Origin: Proteromonas lacertae
Lineage: Eukaryota; Sar; Bigyra; Opalinata; Proteromonadidae
Direction of reading: 5' to 3'
Assembly (NCBI GenBank): GCA_002245135.1
Contig: NGBS01001279.1
Coordinates: 1 to 20,268, forward strand
DNA length: 20,268 bases
A program made the position numbers and the translations under genes. Shown piece after piece: positions 1-9,791 of the stretch; position 1 is the stretch's first letter, and each line of letters begins with the position of its first letter. The notes under the pieces are model-generated. The model searched no databases and was not told the DNA's origin. It saw nothing but the letters and a program-made list of their open reading frames with translations.

Positions 1-1315
1 AATAAATCTAGAATTTTGTTTATAATTAATGAATCATTTGTTGATATTTCTAATAGATGTGACTTTATACATTTCAATATTAAAACTGATTAGGTATTGT
101 TGTATGCTGATATAAATTAATCATCAACAAAAGATTATTTCTGACATTAATCCATTCCTTAAAACTTTCTGAATCATTAATTCTACCATAATTGTGATAA
201 TATGAGAGATAATTTTCTATCCATAATAGATTCATCTTCATTAAACAAATCTAAATCAATAATCATCCCTTTTTCTTTATTCTGTGATTGAAAAGTGAGA
301 TTAACATATATCTTTCTTTTTCATATACCAATACTTTGTAATTTCTGTAAAACTGATGAATATTATATAATTTTCTTTCGATATATGTGAATAATGAGAT
401 AAAAATGGTTTTGATTGTTGTTTTGAGTATTCATATATCATTAGTTGATATGACGGAATATCATTTTCTTTATGTTTCTTAAATAATTCATCATATATAT
501 CTCCATATTTCTTTTCATATGATTGTTTCTTTATTTCACCATCTTTTCATAATAGATAATGTAATGAACAAAACAATATTATTAGATAAATCATCAATTG
601 AACAAGTTGATAAAATATCATCATGAATGTTTCTGTGAAAAGATGTTGTGGTTATAACATCATCGACAAATCCATTTTCATCTTCAATTTCCATTTTATT
701 ATTAATAATTATTATTTCATCATCATTGTCTTGATAATTATTATCACTACTATCACTACTATCACTAAGGTTAAAATTATAATTATTTCGATAATTATTA
801 CTATCATTATTTCTATTTATAACAACATCTTTTCTTCTTAATGGGTAAATTCCTATTTCCTCTAATCCATTATAAACTAATAGCTTGACATTCTCTTCAC
901 TTATATATTTAACATATAAATGCAAATCTAAACCAGTTTCAATACCATGTCTTTTCCAAAATGAATCACTTAGATTCATTGAAATAATTCTAATAATAAT
1001 TCGGATTTATTGAAATATCCATTTGATATTGCTTCATAAACAGATTGATGATAATGTTTTAAACATTTTACTTCTATTCAGTATAAACAATTAATATATT
1101 ATACTTTTAATTTCATTTATATCTTTAAGATGATAAATCTTGTTGAATCTAATAATATGATTGAATAAATCCATTATTTGCGATTCTTCTAATATCCAAG
1201 AATCACATTCTGTATAATCCAAATATATCTCTTTCACATATAACAAATCATTATAATACTATGTGAAAATAAAATAATAAATGAAATATACTTGATTATC
1301 AAAGCAAATAATCAT
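1..1315 (-). CDS. Coding-like continuation or separate downstream gene, partial, frame-broken, runs off left edge
   Basis: Immediately after the TAA at 1333 the minus strand stays coding-like. A possible start is ATG at 1315, after which two introns (1259-1291 and 1074-1104) join peptides YYNDLLYVKEIYLDYTE, DSWILEESQIMDLFNHII and KCLKHYHQSVYEAISNGYF. The frame then jumps near 975 into an open 147-residue stretch (979-536) with an Asn/Asp/Ser-rich low-complexity middle (LSDSSDSSDNNYQDND), and again near 545, 360, 270 and 230. Several jumps can be explained by one base in an A or T run. The out-of-frame peptide DFNFIQEFNDYLL bridges the TAA at 1333, so this may be the C-terminal part of the upstream gene rather than a new one. 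Family not recognised. Confidence 0.5.
1074..1104 (-). other. Intron, 31 nt
   Basis: Begins GTATAATA and ends TGAATAG. Phase 1; joins ...LKDINEIK to KVKCLKHYHQ. Confidence 0.75.
1259..1291 (-). other. Intron, 33 nt
   Basis: Begins GTATATTT and ends CACATAG. Phase 0; joins CFDNQ to YYNDLLYVKE. Confidence 0.7.
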
Positions 1316-1332
1316 TGAATTCTTGAATGAAA

Positions 1333-4300
1333 TTAAAATCTAAGAAATTCATTTGATAATTCATAATATGATTTGGATTTACATCCATATACATTTTTTG
1401 AATAATGATGATAGGAGTTGATTTCTTCTTCTATTGATAATTCTTTATTTTTATATTTTCCACATAAACTTGATAAAAATCCATTCAATATCAAAGAATT
1501 TGAACCATCATTATTCAATAGTAAACTATACATTCTCAAACCAGATATTCTCAATTTAGTTCTTATTTCTCTTCTTTCTAATAATTTTATCATCATTTCA
1601 TTACTTATTGCATATCCATTACAAATATAAGATAAAGCAACTTTCACTTTTGATTCTACATCATTCTTTTTTTCATTTGAATTATGTAATTCACATTGTT
1701 GTATTAAAATACATCTTTCTTCTAACCTTTTCAAATAATCAACAAATGTAATTGGTAATGTAAAATCAACATTTATTCTTCCATTTTCATTCTTATTATA
1801 ATTCTCCATTTCATTTGTTTCTTCTTCTATTCTGTTGTTGTAAAACTGTTTCATTTCTCTGAAATGTTGTATTACTCTACATAAGGATAATATTACTGGT
1901 TTTATTGTTTCATAATCAAATTCACTCTCTTCATTTTCATTGAATATTATAAACATCTTAAATATATCTAATGACTTTTCATAAATATATGATAAACTAC
2001 ATAAACATTGAATTATTGGATTAAACATTTCTTCATTATTCATGATCAACTGTGGACCAATTATTCCATTCAATCTTGTTATTGCTTTTACAATAAATAT
2101 CATCGATTTATCTGTTGATTTGGATAATAAAATAAATAATTGATTTGTCAAAGAATCACTTTTTGGTTTATTAATTGTTTGAATAAAACTATCATCACAT
2201 ATTCTCTTATCAATTGGTAATTTTGATATATATTTGTTATTATCAAATGATTCTAATAAAAACTGTAATATTGGAGGATTGGAAATTGATTGTAATAATT
2301 CAAAGAAGAATTGTTTATCTGTATTTGTTAATCCTTTCATTTCTATTTTCTCTAATGGTTTTACATGAATCAATTCATTGAATTCATCATAATCATATTT
2401 TGATATGTAATTGTTTATGAATAATAATATCATATTTGAGTTTCTAATGTATGTTATTGAAGATTCTGATGGATGAAAAGTCAATTCTGGAACTATTTAT
2501 TTATACTAATAAATAAATATACAACTTATTCCGTTATTCTCTATTTCATGAGGAATTAATCCAATCACATCATAATTCATATCAAATAGAGTTTCTATTT
2601 CATATTCTTTCATCAATCCATTACAGAATAATGGCGAATTTAACCAATATGACAACTTTTCTTCTTCATATGAAACTGTAAGTGATTTTGTTAATTGAGA
2701 AGCACAATAACCACAAGCATATGAAATATAATCATATAAACATTCATTTTGGATATTTCGATTATTATTCATTATTTCATAAATATCATTTCTTAAACCA
2801 ATCAAATCAGATGAAATAACTGATATAAATGGAAATATTATTTCATCTGATTGAACTTTGGTTATAATAAACAGAATTAAGAATAAATTCAATGGTAAAG
2901 TTTTGTATATAAATGAATATTCTTCATCAAAACACTTTGATGAATTTGCATTATTCAAATAATGTTTTACACTGATTAATAATGAATCTATCATTCTATT
3001 ATCAAATATAATAATAATATTTATACTCAATAATATAAAGAAGCTTCTCTTTGAGATTACTATTATCAATTGTTTTAATATCTTTCATAAACTGAAATAC
3101 AGTTAATTTTAAGATGTATTGTAGAATTGTTTCACCTAAACAACTTTCATGATGACTTTTAATTGAAGAGGAGAGTATTTTTAAAGTATCTAAATACAAC
3201 ATTCTGATTTTTGGATTGAATATATCACTTTCAAGTTTACACATCTCTTTTGGATTGGTTAATAATGGTTTAAACTGTTCAGTGATTTGATTGGATAGAA
3301 GATTATCATATTTACTGGCATTGATCAATATTTCTAGTTTTGAACCAGGAGGTGAATCTTTGAGTATGTTTATATAATAATTCTTCATAATTTCTGATAA
3401 TTTTATATTCTTCAACAAATTTCTTATCTTCTCATTGTTTTCTTTCTCATTAATCCAATCATTGTATTTCTCAATTGTTGTATTGATTGTTATTAACAAA
3501 TTTCTATATTCTTCTGAATAATCACATCCACTGTTTGATAAATCATATGAATAAAGATAGTTCATTTCTTTATTCAATAAATCAAATAACAAAACAATCA
3601 TCTCTATATTATCAATTGTTGTTTTTGGATTTGACATTAACAATTGAATGTAGTTTAACAATATTAACAGATAATGAGGATGAAGATCTAAAACATGCCA
3701 ATTGCCCAATTTAAGTTTATTAATCAGACTCAGGATTATTAAAGGTGAGTTGAATAGTTCTTTTTTCTTTTTATATTTCAATTTTGTAGATTTATTTACT
3801 GATAGTTTTATCTGTGAGAAAATATCAATTAATTTACTTTTATTCTCTTCATTCATTTTGATTCTGTTTAAATTCATTAAAAATTGAAGTAAATAGTCTA
3901 TTGCTCCTGTTTTTAATATCAAATCTAAGATTGTAGAAACTGTTTCATCATAACAATCCATCTCATTTGGATTTAAAATATGGTTGAAAAGTTTATCAAA
4001 TATCTTTCTAATTGAAATATCATATCTACTATTTGATGCATCTTTTGATAAATAAATATTATCGATGGAAATATCTTTACACTTTACATTAAATAATCGG
4101 ACTTTTAATTCACACAGATCTTTGTATTGTATTTTGTCTTTTTCAAATTGAACACATAGATTTTTACCTTTTACATCTTTTTTATTCAATTCATATTCTA
4201 TTTCGATTGATGGGGAAATCTTTGAATTTATATACTTGAAAATGAATTTTATTCTAAATACAAGTATTATAATAATAACACATACTTCTTCGGTATTCTT

Positions 4301-5049
4301 TCTTTATTGAATATAAAATTCGAGCTTTTAATTGGATCACAGTAATTACAATCTTTATTATAATAGAAACGATATATCAAATCATTACCAACATATTTGG
4401 CTATTCAATATATACTAACACAATTATACTTTTACAATCATTAAATCTGTAATACGCTTCTTTGTAAAAACAAATATTGTAAAACTCTGACCTATTAAAA
4501 CAATAAACTAATAATATGTACAATTCATAAACCATATTGTATGACCGAAACAAGTACTTAATTCTAGTCAAAACCTCTGAATCAACTTTTGATATATTCT
4601 TTGCTATTTCATTGTAAATCTGATATTTATCATCCTTTTCGATAGTTTTAATCATTTTCTTATCACTAATAGTGATAGTTACCTATACAACTAATAAATA
4701 ATATATACTTTATCCAAATGTTGATCATATTCTCTAATTAGTACAGAAAGCAAATTATTTATTCTCTTTTCTACACTGTTATTTATTTTAGATAATATTT
4801 TTATATAATTACCGTATAATTCATTGTCTAACCACTTCTTACAGAATTCATCTTTTTCTTTTCGTTTTTTGTTAAATTTATTATTATTATCCTATATTAT
4901 ATATAAATATCTTATACATTAGGTATTTTTAAGTTATCCTCATACAACATATCAACAAAATTAATACCATCAGTTACTATTTCATTAAAAACCTTACAAA
5001 ATCTACTACTTTGTGTAAAATAATAAGGATTTGAATTATAACTACTCAT
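1333..5049 (-). CDS. Large helical protein of unknown family, seven exons with six 26-32 nt introns
   Basis: I do not recognise the family. From ATG at 5049 (an in-frame stop lies just upstream) the exons are 5049-4918, 4891-4709, 4682-4430, 4400-4286, 4253-3027, 2995-2523 and 2492-1333. Their coding part sums to 3,540 nt, exactly 1,180 codons before TAA, and every junction keeps frame although each intron carries stops or shifts frame. The protein starts MSSYNSNPYYFTQ. It is mostly long amphipathic helices rich in Leu, Ile and Asn, resembling an alpha-solenoid or scaffold. I see no signal peptide, convincing membrane segments or catalytic motif. A Cys-rich patch (NKDCNYCDP) lies in exon 4. 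A large ubiquitin-ligase or HEAT-type scaffold is possible but unproven. Coding character continues past the stop (see 1-1315), so the true C-terminus may be off the window. Confidence 0.8.
2493..2522 (-). other. Intron 6 of the large gene, 30 nt
   Basis: Begins GTATATTT and ends AAATAG. Phase 1; joins ...NNGIS to FPELTFHPSES. Confidence 0.85.
2996..3026 (-). other. Intron 5 of the large gene, 31 nt
   Basis: Begins GTATAAAT and ends ATAATAG. Phase 2; joins ...EKLLYIIE to MIDSLLISVK. Confidence 0.85.
4254..4285 (-). other. Intron 4 of the large gene, 32 nt
   Basis: Begins GTATGTGT and ends TATTTAG. Phase 2; joins ...NKERIPK to KIKFIFKYIN. Without it the next exon has no ATG, only an internal TTG. 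Confidence 0.75.
4401..4429 (-). other. Intron 3 of the large gene, 29 nt
   Basis: Begins GTATAATT and ends TGAATAG. Phase 1; joins ...RFNDCK to TKYVGNDLIY. Confidence 0.75.
4683..4708 (-). other. Intron 2 of the large gene, 26 nt
   Basis: Begins GTATATAT and ends GTATAG. Phase 0; joins ...YDQHLDK to VTITISDKK. An internal TAG would give an 18-nt intron, but that choice leads at once to a stop. Confidence 0.65.
4892..4917 (-). other. Intron 1 of the large gene, 26 nt
   Basis: Begins GTATAAGA and ends AATATAG on the minus strand. Phase 0; removal joins ...LKIPN to DNNNKFNKK. Confidence 0.75.
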
Positions 5050-5923
5050 ATTTTATCAATGCACCAAATTGAGTTAATTTGAGATATAAGAAAGAGATAT
5101 CCTGTATACTACTGAAGACAAGTATGTTAATGACAAATAACAATAATGCAATAATTTTAGTACACTCAGTTGAGTAAAAATTGAGTAAATGTAAAAAAGT
5201 ACAACTAAAAATTCTCTCCCACTTCTTATACAAATTATCTCCACGATAGAAAAAATCCGATAAATATTAGCAAACATAAAGCACATGGATATAAATCTTC
5301 AGCGCAGTAATATATTTACTAATCATCTAGATGACATAATCTTCATCTACCACTTAATACTATCCATTAATATATATTACTGTGTAATTTTATTACCTTC
5401 ATCAACGCTGTTCCAGCTATATATGTTCATAGACTTAAATCAGTATCATTTCAGTTTTGTAGTTCTATACATCAATTAAAATATCTATAAAGAATAATAT
5501 TAACAAATATTAGTATAAAACCATTCATATGTTCACTCAACAACTTTAACACAACATTTATAATTTTAACTGCTTAATCCTGCTTCTATACATAGATATC
5601 AGTCATTAAAATAAGATTAATAATTATTATGATTAAATTGAATAGATTTTGATATTTTTTAAAAATGTGGGGAATTTTTCGTTATTCAAATCTATATTAA
5701 ATAAATTATCAATTCTATCATATAAAGTGATTTTATTTATAGTTATATCAGACATGAAATATCATTTCAATATTGAGTTTTAAAAACAATTAGAAAATAA
5801 TCAAATGAATTATTCACAAAAATAGTATTATTAACTACACAACAATTTAATTCAGAATGTGTAATCATTTCTTCTAATCATTATTAATGAATATTTATCA
5901 CTAGCATATTCATTATTCAATAT
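5050..5923. other. Long AT-rich spacer, no convincing gene
   Basis: Lies upstream of the large minus-strand gene and should hold its promoter. Small ORFs on both strands (for example plus 5285-5479 and minus 5042-5286) are Leu/Ile/Tyr-rich shadows with no recognisable features. One 40-codon minus ORF (5755-5633, starting MSDITINKITLYDRIDNLF) has more ordinary composition and could be a remnant or tiny exon. I cannot support it as a gene. Confidence 0.5.
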
Positions 5924-6918
5924 TCCAATAGAATCTCCATACTCTTCCCATGGTAGCTGAGAATTGGGACATGAATGGTCTCATATATCTCTTTAACTTT
6001 GGCAATTTTCGACAATCAGCATTTTCGATATTTTCTAAAGTTGTCATATTAGATTGATATAGTTCACTCTTTAAATAATATCCTGACATTTCTGTTCTGG
6101 CTTTATTCACACCTCCTCCTGTTACTTCTAACATCCAACCAGCTGGATTCATATGTGGAGGTAGTTTGGGAACATCGGGATGACCTTCTAAGAATTCTAC
6201 TAATGAACTACTGTTTTCACCCATTGGACCTAAATAGATCATTCTTCCACCTCTTTCTAATAACAATATATCAGTAAATAATTTGAATATTTCAAAAGAT
6301 GGTTGATGGATTGTACAAATTACACTTCGACCTGTTGCTGCTACTCTTTCTAATACTTGAACTACTAATAATGCACTGTTACTGTCTAATCCTGTGGTTG
6401 GTTCATCTAAGAAGATGATTGGTGGATTGGCTACTAATTCTATACCTGTCATTATCAACTTACGAATTGCCATTGATAAACCATTTCCTGGTTTTCCAAT
6501 CATCATATTTGAATATTTCTTCAAGTCTAATAACTCAAGAGTTTCACGAACTATTCTTTTTATCGCTGATTCACTTGTACTAGCTGGTAATCTCATTCTA
6601 GCACTATATTCTAATGCTTCTTGTACTGTTTCTTTAGCTGGTAAGTTATCTAATTGTTCAACATATCCCAAATAGTGAGTTAATGACACTTTATCTATCT
6701 TTTGACCATTCAATAATATATCACCAGTTATCTTTCCTGTGTTCTTTTTACTTGCTAATACATCTAACAGAGTTGTTTTACCAGCACCACTTGATCCCAT
6801 TAAAGCAGTTAGAGTATTTGGACGAATAAAACCACTTAAGTTATCTAACAATTGTCTATCTTCCCATGTCTTTGTTCTTGGATCTCTCACTTTCACATAA
6901 TAACATAAATCTCGGAAT
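5924..6918 (-). pseudogene. Truncated copy of the ABC transporter's second nucleotide-binding domain
   Basis: These 995 nt match 15328-16323 of the ABC transporter gene almost base for base, in opposite orientation. The matching part runs from FRDLCYYVKVRDP through Walker A (GSSGAGKTT), the degenerate signature (LSMAIRK), Walker B (IIFLDEPTTGLDS) and the H-loop (TIHQPS) to VWRFYW, then stops just before the membrane domain. The surrounding ORF (6971-5913) takes its first ~18 residues from the antisense of the neighbouring glycosyltransferase leader and its last few from unrelated DNA, so its ATG is probably fortuitous. It has no transmembrane domain and no room for a promoter. It is in frame where the parental copy has one extra A, so it records the likely correct NBD2 reading frame. 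A stand-alone NBD protein is possible but less likely than a duplicated fragment. Confidence 0.8.
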
Positions 6919-6964
6919 AATTGTGCCAAATTTTCAAACCCAAATATTTCATTTCTTTTTTTGA

Positions 6965-8050
6965 ATGGCATATGGTATTTATATTTTTATAATATACATA
7001 TGTAAATATGTAAGCTGCTTTTCTGTACCTACTCCTGATAAAATAATTATAGTTGGAGATATAAATGTGTTAAATATGGTTAGGAACTTTTATGAAGAAG
7101 TGATAATAAAATATAATGTTCCAAATTTTAGCATGGTTGTATGGAATCCTTCATCTTATGATGTATATAAAAGTTATGGAATTCCAGTGGAATACTCTCC
7201 TATCAAGCTAAATGATGAAGTAGGATCAACATTTCAATATAGTGAAGGTTTTACAAAAAAGATAAATGATAGATATAGAATATTATTAGAATATTTAAAA
7301 GAGAAAGTGTCTATTTTGAGTTTAGATGCAGATTTATATTTCTTCGAAAATCCATTGACTTTGTTGAATTATGTGAATCCAAACGATGATATTACATTTT
7401 CAACTGATTATAATAATCCAGATCATACAGAATTAAATGTTGGATTGATGTATATAAAACCAACAAATGAATCAATAAAACTATTTGAAAAGATATTAAA
7501 AATATTGAAAATAGCTCAAAGTGATTTTGCATTTATAGATCAAGGAATAACAAACTTAGTTATATCATCAAAAAGAATGAAAAACTTAAAATATGGAATG
7601 TTTGATATGATGATATTTGTGAATGGATTTTTCTATTTTCGATATTTTAAACAATTTATTGATGATGAAATGAAGTATGATATAAAAACAATTGGATTTC
7701 ATAATAACTGGATAATTGGAGGAATGGCCAAGATTTATCGATTAAAAGAGTTGGGATTATGGAAAATAGATGATAATGAATATTATTCTTCAAAGACAAG
7801 AAAATATATAAAATATTCATTAATTATCCATAATAATTATGATATAATGATGATATATTTGATATATTTAGGAGAAGAATTAAATAGAACAATTATACTG
7901 CCAAGATTCAGTAACACCACAAATATTCTGAGTTTTCTTAATTATTGGAATTTAGCATATTTTGAAAGAACATATGGATTGAATTATAGAGAAAATATAT
8001 CATTTTTAAATGCACATTATCATTTCATTTATGGTTACTTTAATATTTGA
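6965..8050 (+). CDS. GT1: GT-A fold glycosyltransferase of the nucleotide-diphospho-sugar transferase type
   Basis: Predicted to move a sugar from a nucleotide sugar to an acceptor glycan in the secretory pathway. Residues 1-20 are a hydrophobic leader (signal peptide or anchor) ending at CFSVPTPDK. The domain begins with DKIIIVGDINVLN, has the DxD metal and nucleotide-sugar motif in SLDADLYFF (Asp121 and Asp123), the LNVGLMYIKPTNES strand, and a DQG motif at about 192-194. This order fits the Nucleotid_trans (DUF271)/GT77-like group. There is one exon of 361 codons, open throughout. The start lies only 46 nt from the inverted NBD fragment. A close paralogue, GT2, is at 17309. The TGA is followed by a conserved open stretch in the -1 frame (8047-8226), so the protein may once have been, or may be, ~60 residues longer. 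Acceptor and linkage cannot be told. Confidence 0.75.
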   Translation: MAYGIYIFIIYICKYVSCFSVPTPDKIIIVGDINVLNMVRNFYEEVIIKYNVPNFSMVVWNPSSYDVYKSYGIPVEYSPIKLNDEVGSTFQYSEGFTKKINDRYRILLEYLKEKVSILSLDADLYFFENPLTLLNYVNPNDDITFSTDYNNPDHTELNVGLMYIKPTNESIKLFEKILKILKIAQSDFAFIDQGITNLVISSKRMKNLKYGMFDMMIFVNGFFYFRYFKQFIDDEMKYDIKTIGFHNNWIIGGMAKIYRLKELGLWKIDDNEYYSSKTRKYIKYSLIIHNNYDIMMIYLIYLGEELNRTIILPRFSNTTNILSFLNYWNLAYFERTYGLNYRENISFLNAHYHFIYGYFNI

Positions 8051-8226
8051 AAGTATTTTTGCTATCTCCATTAGTTCCAAAAGAAGTGAAAGATGATGTT
8101 AAAGATATTTGTACTAATAATATAAACGAAATGAAATTGTATAATACTTCTTCTGTATTATCCATAAACTGCATTCCAAATGAAGTGTATTATGAAATGA
8201 TTAACAAATATAAACATTATTTTTAA
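8047..8226 (+). other. Conserved open stretch in the -1 frame after the GT1 stop
   Basis: Reads LKVFLLSPLVPKEVKDD and continues ~59 codons to TAA. The same peptide start (LKVFLLSPLVP) occurs in the same relative frame after GT2, followed by diverged but still open sequence. It is probably the original C-terminus, separated by a one-base difference in the ATTTGA context. Confidence 0.5.
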
Positions 8227-8422
8227 AAGATGATAATATGCAGATGAAATATAATTATAAATAGTTGTGAATATTATTATAATTTACATCACATTTATAA
8301 TTTATGTAGTGTAATGAATATTATGTTTTATTTGAGATTTATAAAATATAAATAAAATATAAAACAAATAAAACATAATAAAACATAATAAATATTTACA
8401 CAAAATCTTTAAAAAATACACA

Positions 8423-9610
8423 TTATCTCCACACAATTGATAAAGCTTTTTTACTTAAATTCGCTATAATATCCCAACCAATATACTGCCATGATAATTT
8501 AACTGAAAGTTTCATTCTATCGAAATAAGAAAAATGATATTCAAAACTTGCACAATCAATAAAATATAAAGTAGCAATTACAATTTTAATATCATCACTG
8601 TTATTAATTAGTTCATATATATCATCTCTAAAATCAATTGTTGATATTTTATACTTATCATTTTTATCTATATCCATCAATAATTCTAAATTTAAACAAT
8701 ATTTCTTTAATAATCTAGCTATTTCTATATTTTTTATAGGAAGTAATTCTATAAATATAAACGTAATATATATATACTCAAATATTGATGTGTAGATGTT
8801 ATTGTTGAATTTTTCATTGTATTTTTCAAATTTCTAATCGTTTTCTTTCCACCTATTATTAACATATCTGTATCTTTTAGCTTACTCACTTTAATATTAT
8901 TCCAATCTAATTTAGACATTAAATCTTGATAATCTTCTTCAAATTCTCTTTTTATTTCTAATGGTGTATTTTTGTCATTCAATTCTTCTGTTATTGCTGT
9001 GTAATAGGATATTATTTTGTTCAATAATTGATTTTCATCTGGAATGATTAATCCTGGTGTTGAGAGTATGTATTTTACTGAACTAATTGGTAAATTGTAT
9101 AATTCGCTTTTACAAAATATATCATAACCATTGTATTGAAGATAATTCTGTAATAGATCATTTGTGGTAATCATATAATCATTTTGTAAATACTCTGTTG
9201 TAGTTAATAGTTCTGCTATTAAATCTTCATTAAAATGTTTTTCAATGTATTCTTTACATAACTCCAAAAGATAATTTTCATTATACATAATACACAATCT
9301 TAACATCTCTACTACATTTTCATTGGTTATTTCTATAGATCCATAACCATAATACCGTAAAAGTAACAAAAAACTATGCTTTGTAATGGAATTACTTAAA
9401 GGTAAAGGATTTGGACACAGGGGATCAGATATCAGTTTATTAAAGACAGCATTTTTATAACACAAAAAAGATTTCACGCATGGAATAATTTCACCATCTA
9501 TTTCTACATCAATGTCACCAAAACATTTGTTGGTCATTGCTATTATTATTCTATAAAAGATTATTATCACAAAAATACCCAAATTCTTCTATAGGATATG
9601 AGATAAGCAT
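8423..9610 (-). CDS. BTB-BACK domain protein, three exons
   Basis: Likely a substrate adaptor for a cullin-3 ubiquitin ligase or a protein-interaction factor, by family. Exons 9610-9579, 9550-8778 and 8748-8423 give 376 residues. The BTB fold spans about residues 19-118 (FGDIDVEIDGEIIPCVKSFL, then a core helix around LLLLRYYGYGSIEI) and a BACK-like helical region about 118-215 (ELYNLPISSVKYILSTPGLI). No kelch repeats follow; the C-terminal ~120 residues (IARLLKKYCLNLELLMDID...) are unassigned. I chose ATG 9610 because MLISYPIEEFG splices in frame through a 28-nt intron to IIIAMTNKCFGDID; ATG 9537 is the simpler alternative and keeps the whole BTB domain. It has no frame breaks, unlike its neighbours. 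A tRNA gene lies 33 nt upstream on the same strand. Confidence 0.8.
8749..8777 (-). other. Intron 2 of the BTB gene, 29 nt
   Basis: Begins GTATATAT and ends TTTATAG. Phase 1; joins ...STHQYL to KLLPIKNIEIARL. Reading through hits TAG at its own last base. Confidence 0.85.
9551..9578 (-). other. Intron 1 of the BTB gene, 28 nt
   Basis: Begins GTATTTTT and ends TTTATAG. Phase 2; joins ...YPIEEFG to IIIAMTNKC. If translation starts at 9537 this would be a leader intron or absent. Confidence 0.55.
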
Positions 9611-9635
9611 AAAGAAAGTGAAAAATATTAAGTTC

Positions 9636-9642
9636 AAAAAAA
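9636..9642 (-). terminator. Pol III terminator of tRNA-Ile
   Basis: A run of seven T on the minus strand begins two bases after the tRNA 3' end, the usual RNA polymerase III stop. It sits 26 nt before the upstream BTB start codon. Confidence 0.85.
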
Positions 9643-9643
9643 T

Positions 9644-9715
9644 GGTCGGTATGGGTCTCGAACCCATGACCGCCGCCTTATTAGAGCGGTGCTCTACCGA
9701 CTGAGCTAACCGACC
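9644..9715 (-). tRNA. tRNA-Ile (anticodon AAU)
   Basis: The 72-nt minus-strand sequence folds as a complete cloverleaf: acceptor GGTCGGT/ACCGACC, D stem GCTC/GAGC, anticodon stem CCGCT/GGCGG with loop CTAATAA (anticodon AAT, position 34 A, expected to be inosine), variable loop of 5, T stem ATGGG/CCCAT with loop TTCGAGA. No intron and no encoded CCA, as in eukaryotes. The internal A and B boxes (TAGCTCAGTCGG and GGTTCGAGACC) are intact. It lies between the divergent BTB and HORMA genes. Confidence 0.97.
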
Positions 9716-9791
9716 TTCAAAATTTTTGATCGAATTATGGAATATAACATTCATTGGATCATTTTTGAAGAGAAAATCGATTTTCTTATTA

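Noticed and set aside
41-120. A 21-nt GT...TAG intron candidate on the minus strand near the left edge
   Set aside because: Reading through gives an equally good peptide, and the region already has several frame breaks, so the splice cannot be supported.
4187-4189. Start of the large gene's main exon at 4189
   Set aside because: This is a TTG, not an ATG. Four upstream exons joined by short introns reach a proper ATG at 5049 with a stop before it.
5285-5479. Small plus-strand ORF of 64 codons
   Set aside because: Ile/Leu/Tyr-rich with no motif. ORFs of this size arise readily in such AT-rich sequence.
5913-6971. Stand-alone ABC ATPase gene
   Set aside because: Its N-terminal residues come from antisense of the GT1 leader, it lacks membrane segments, and its ATG overlaps the GT1 start with no promoter space. 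A duplicated fragment explains it better.
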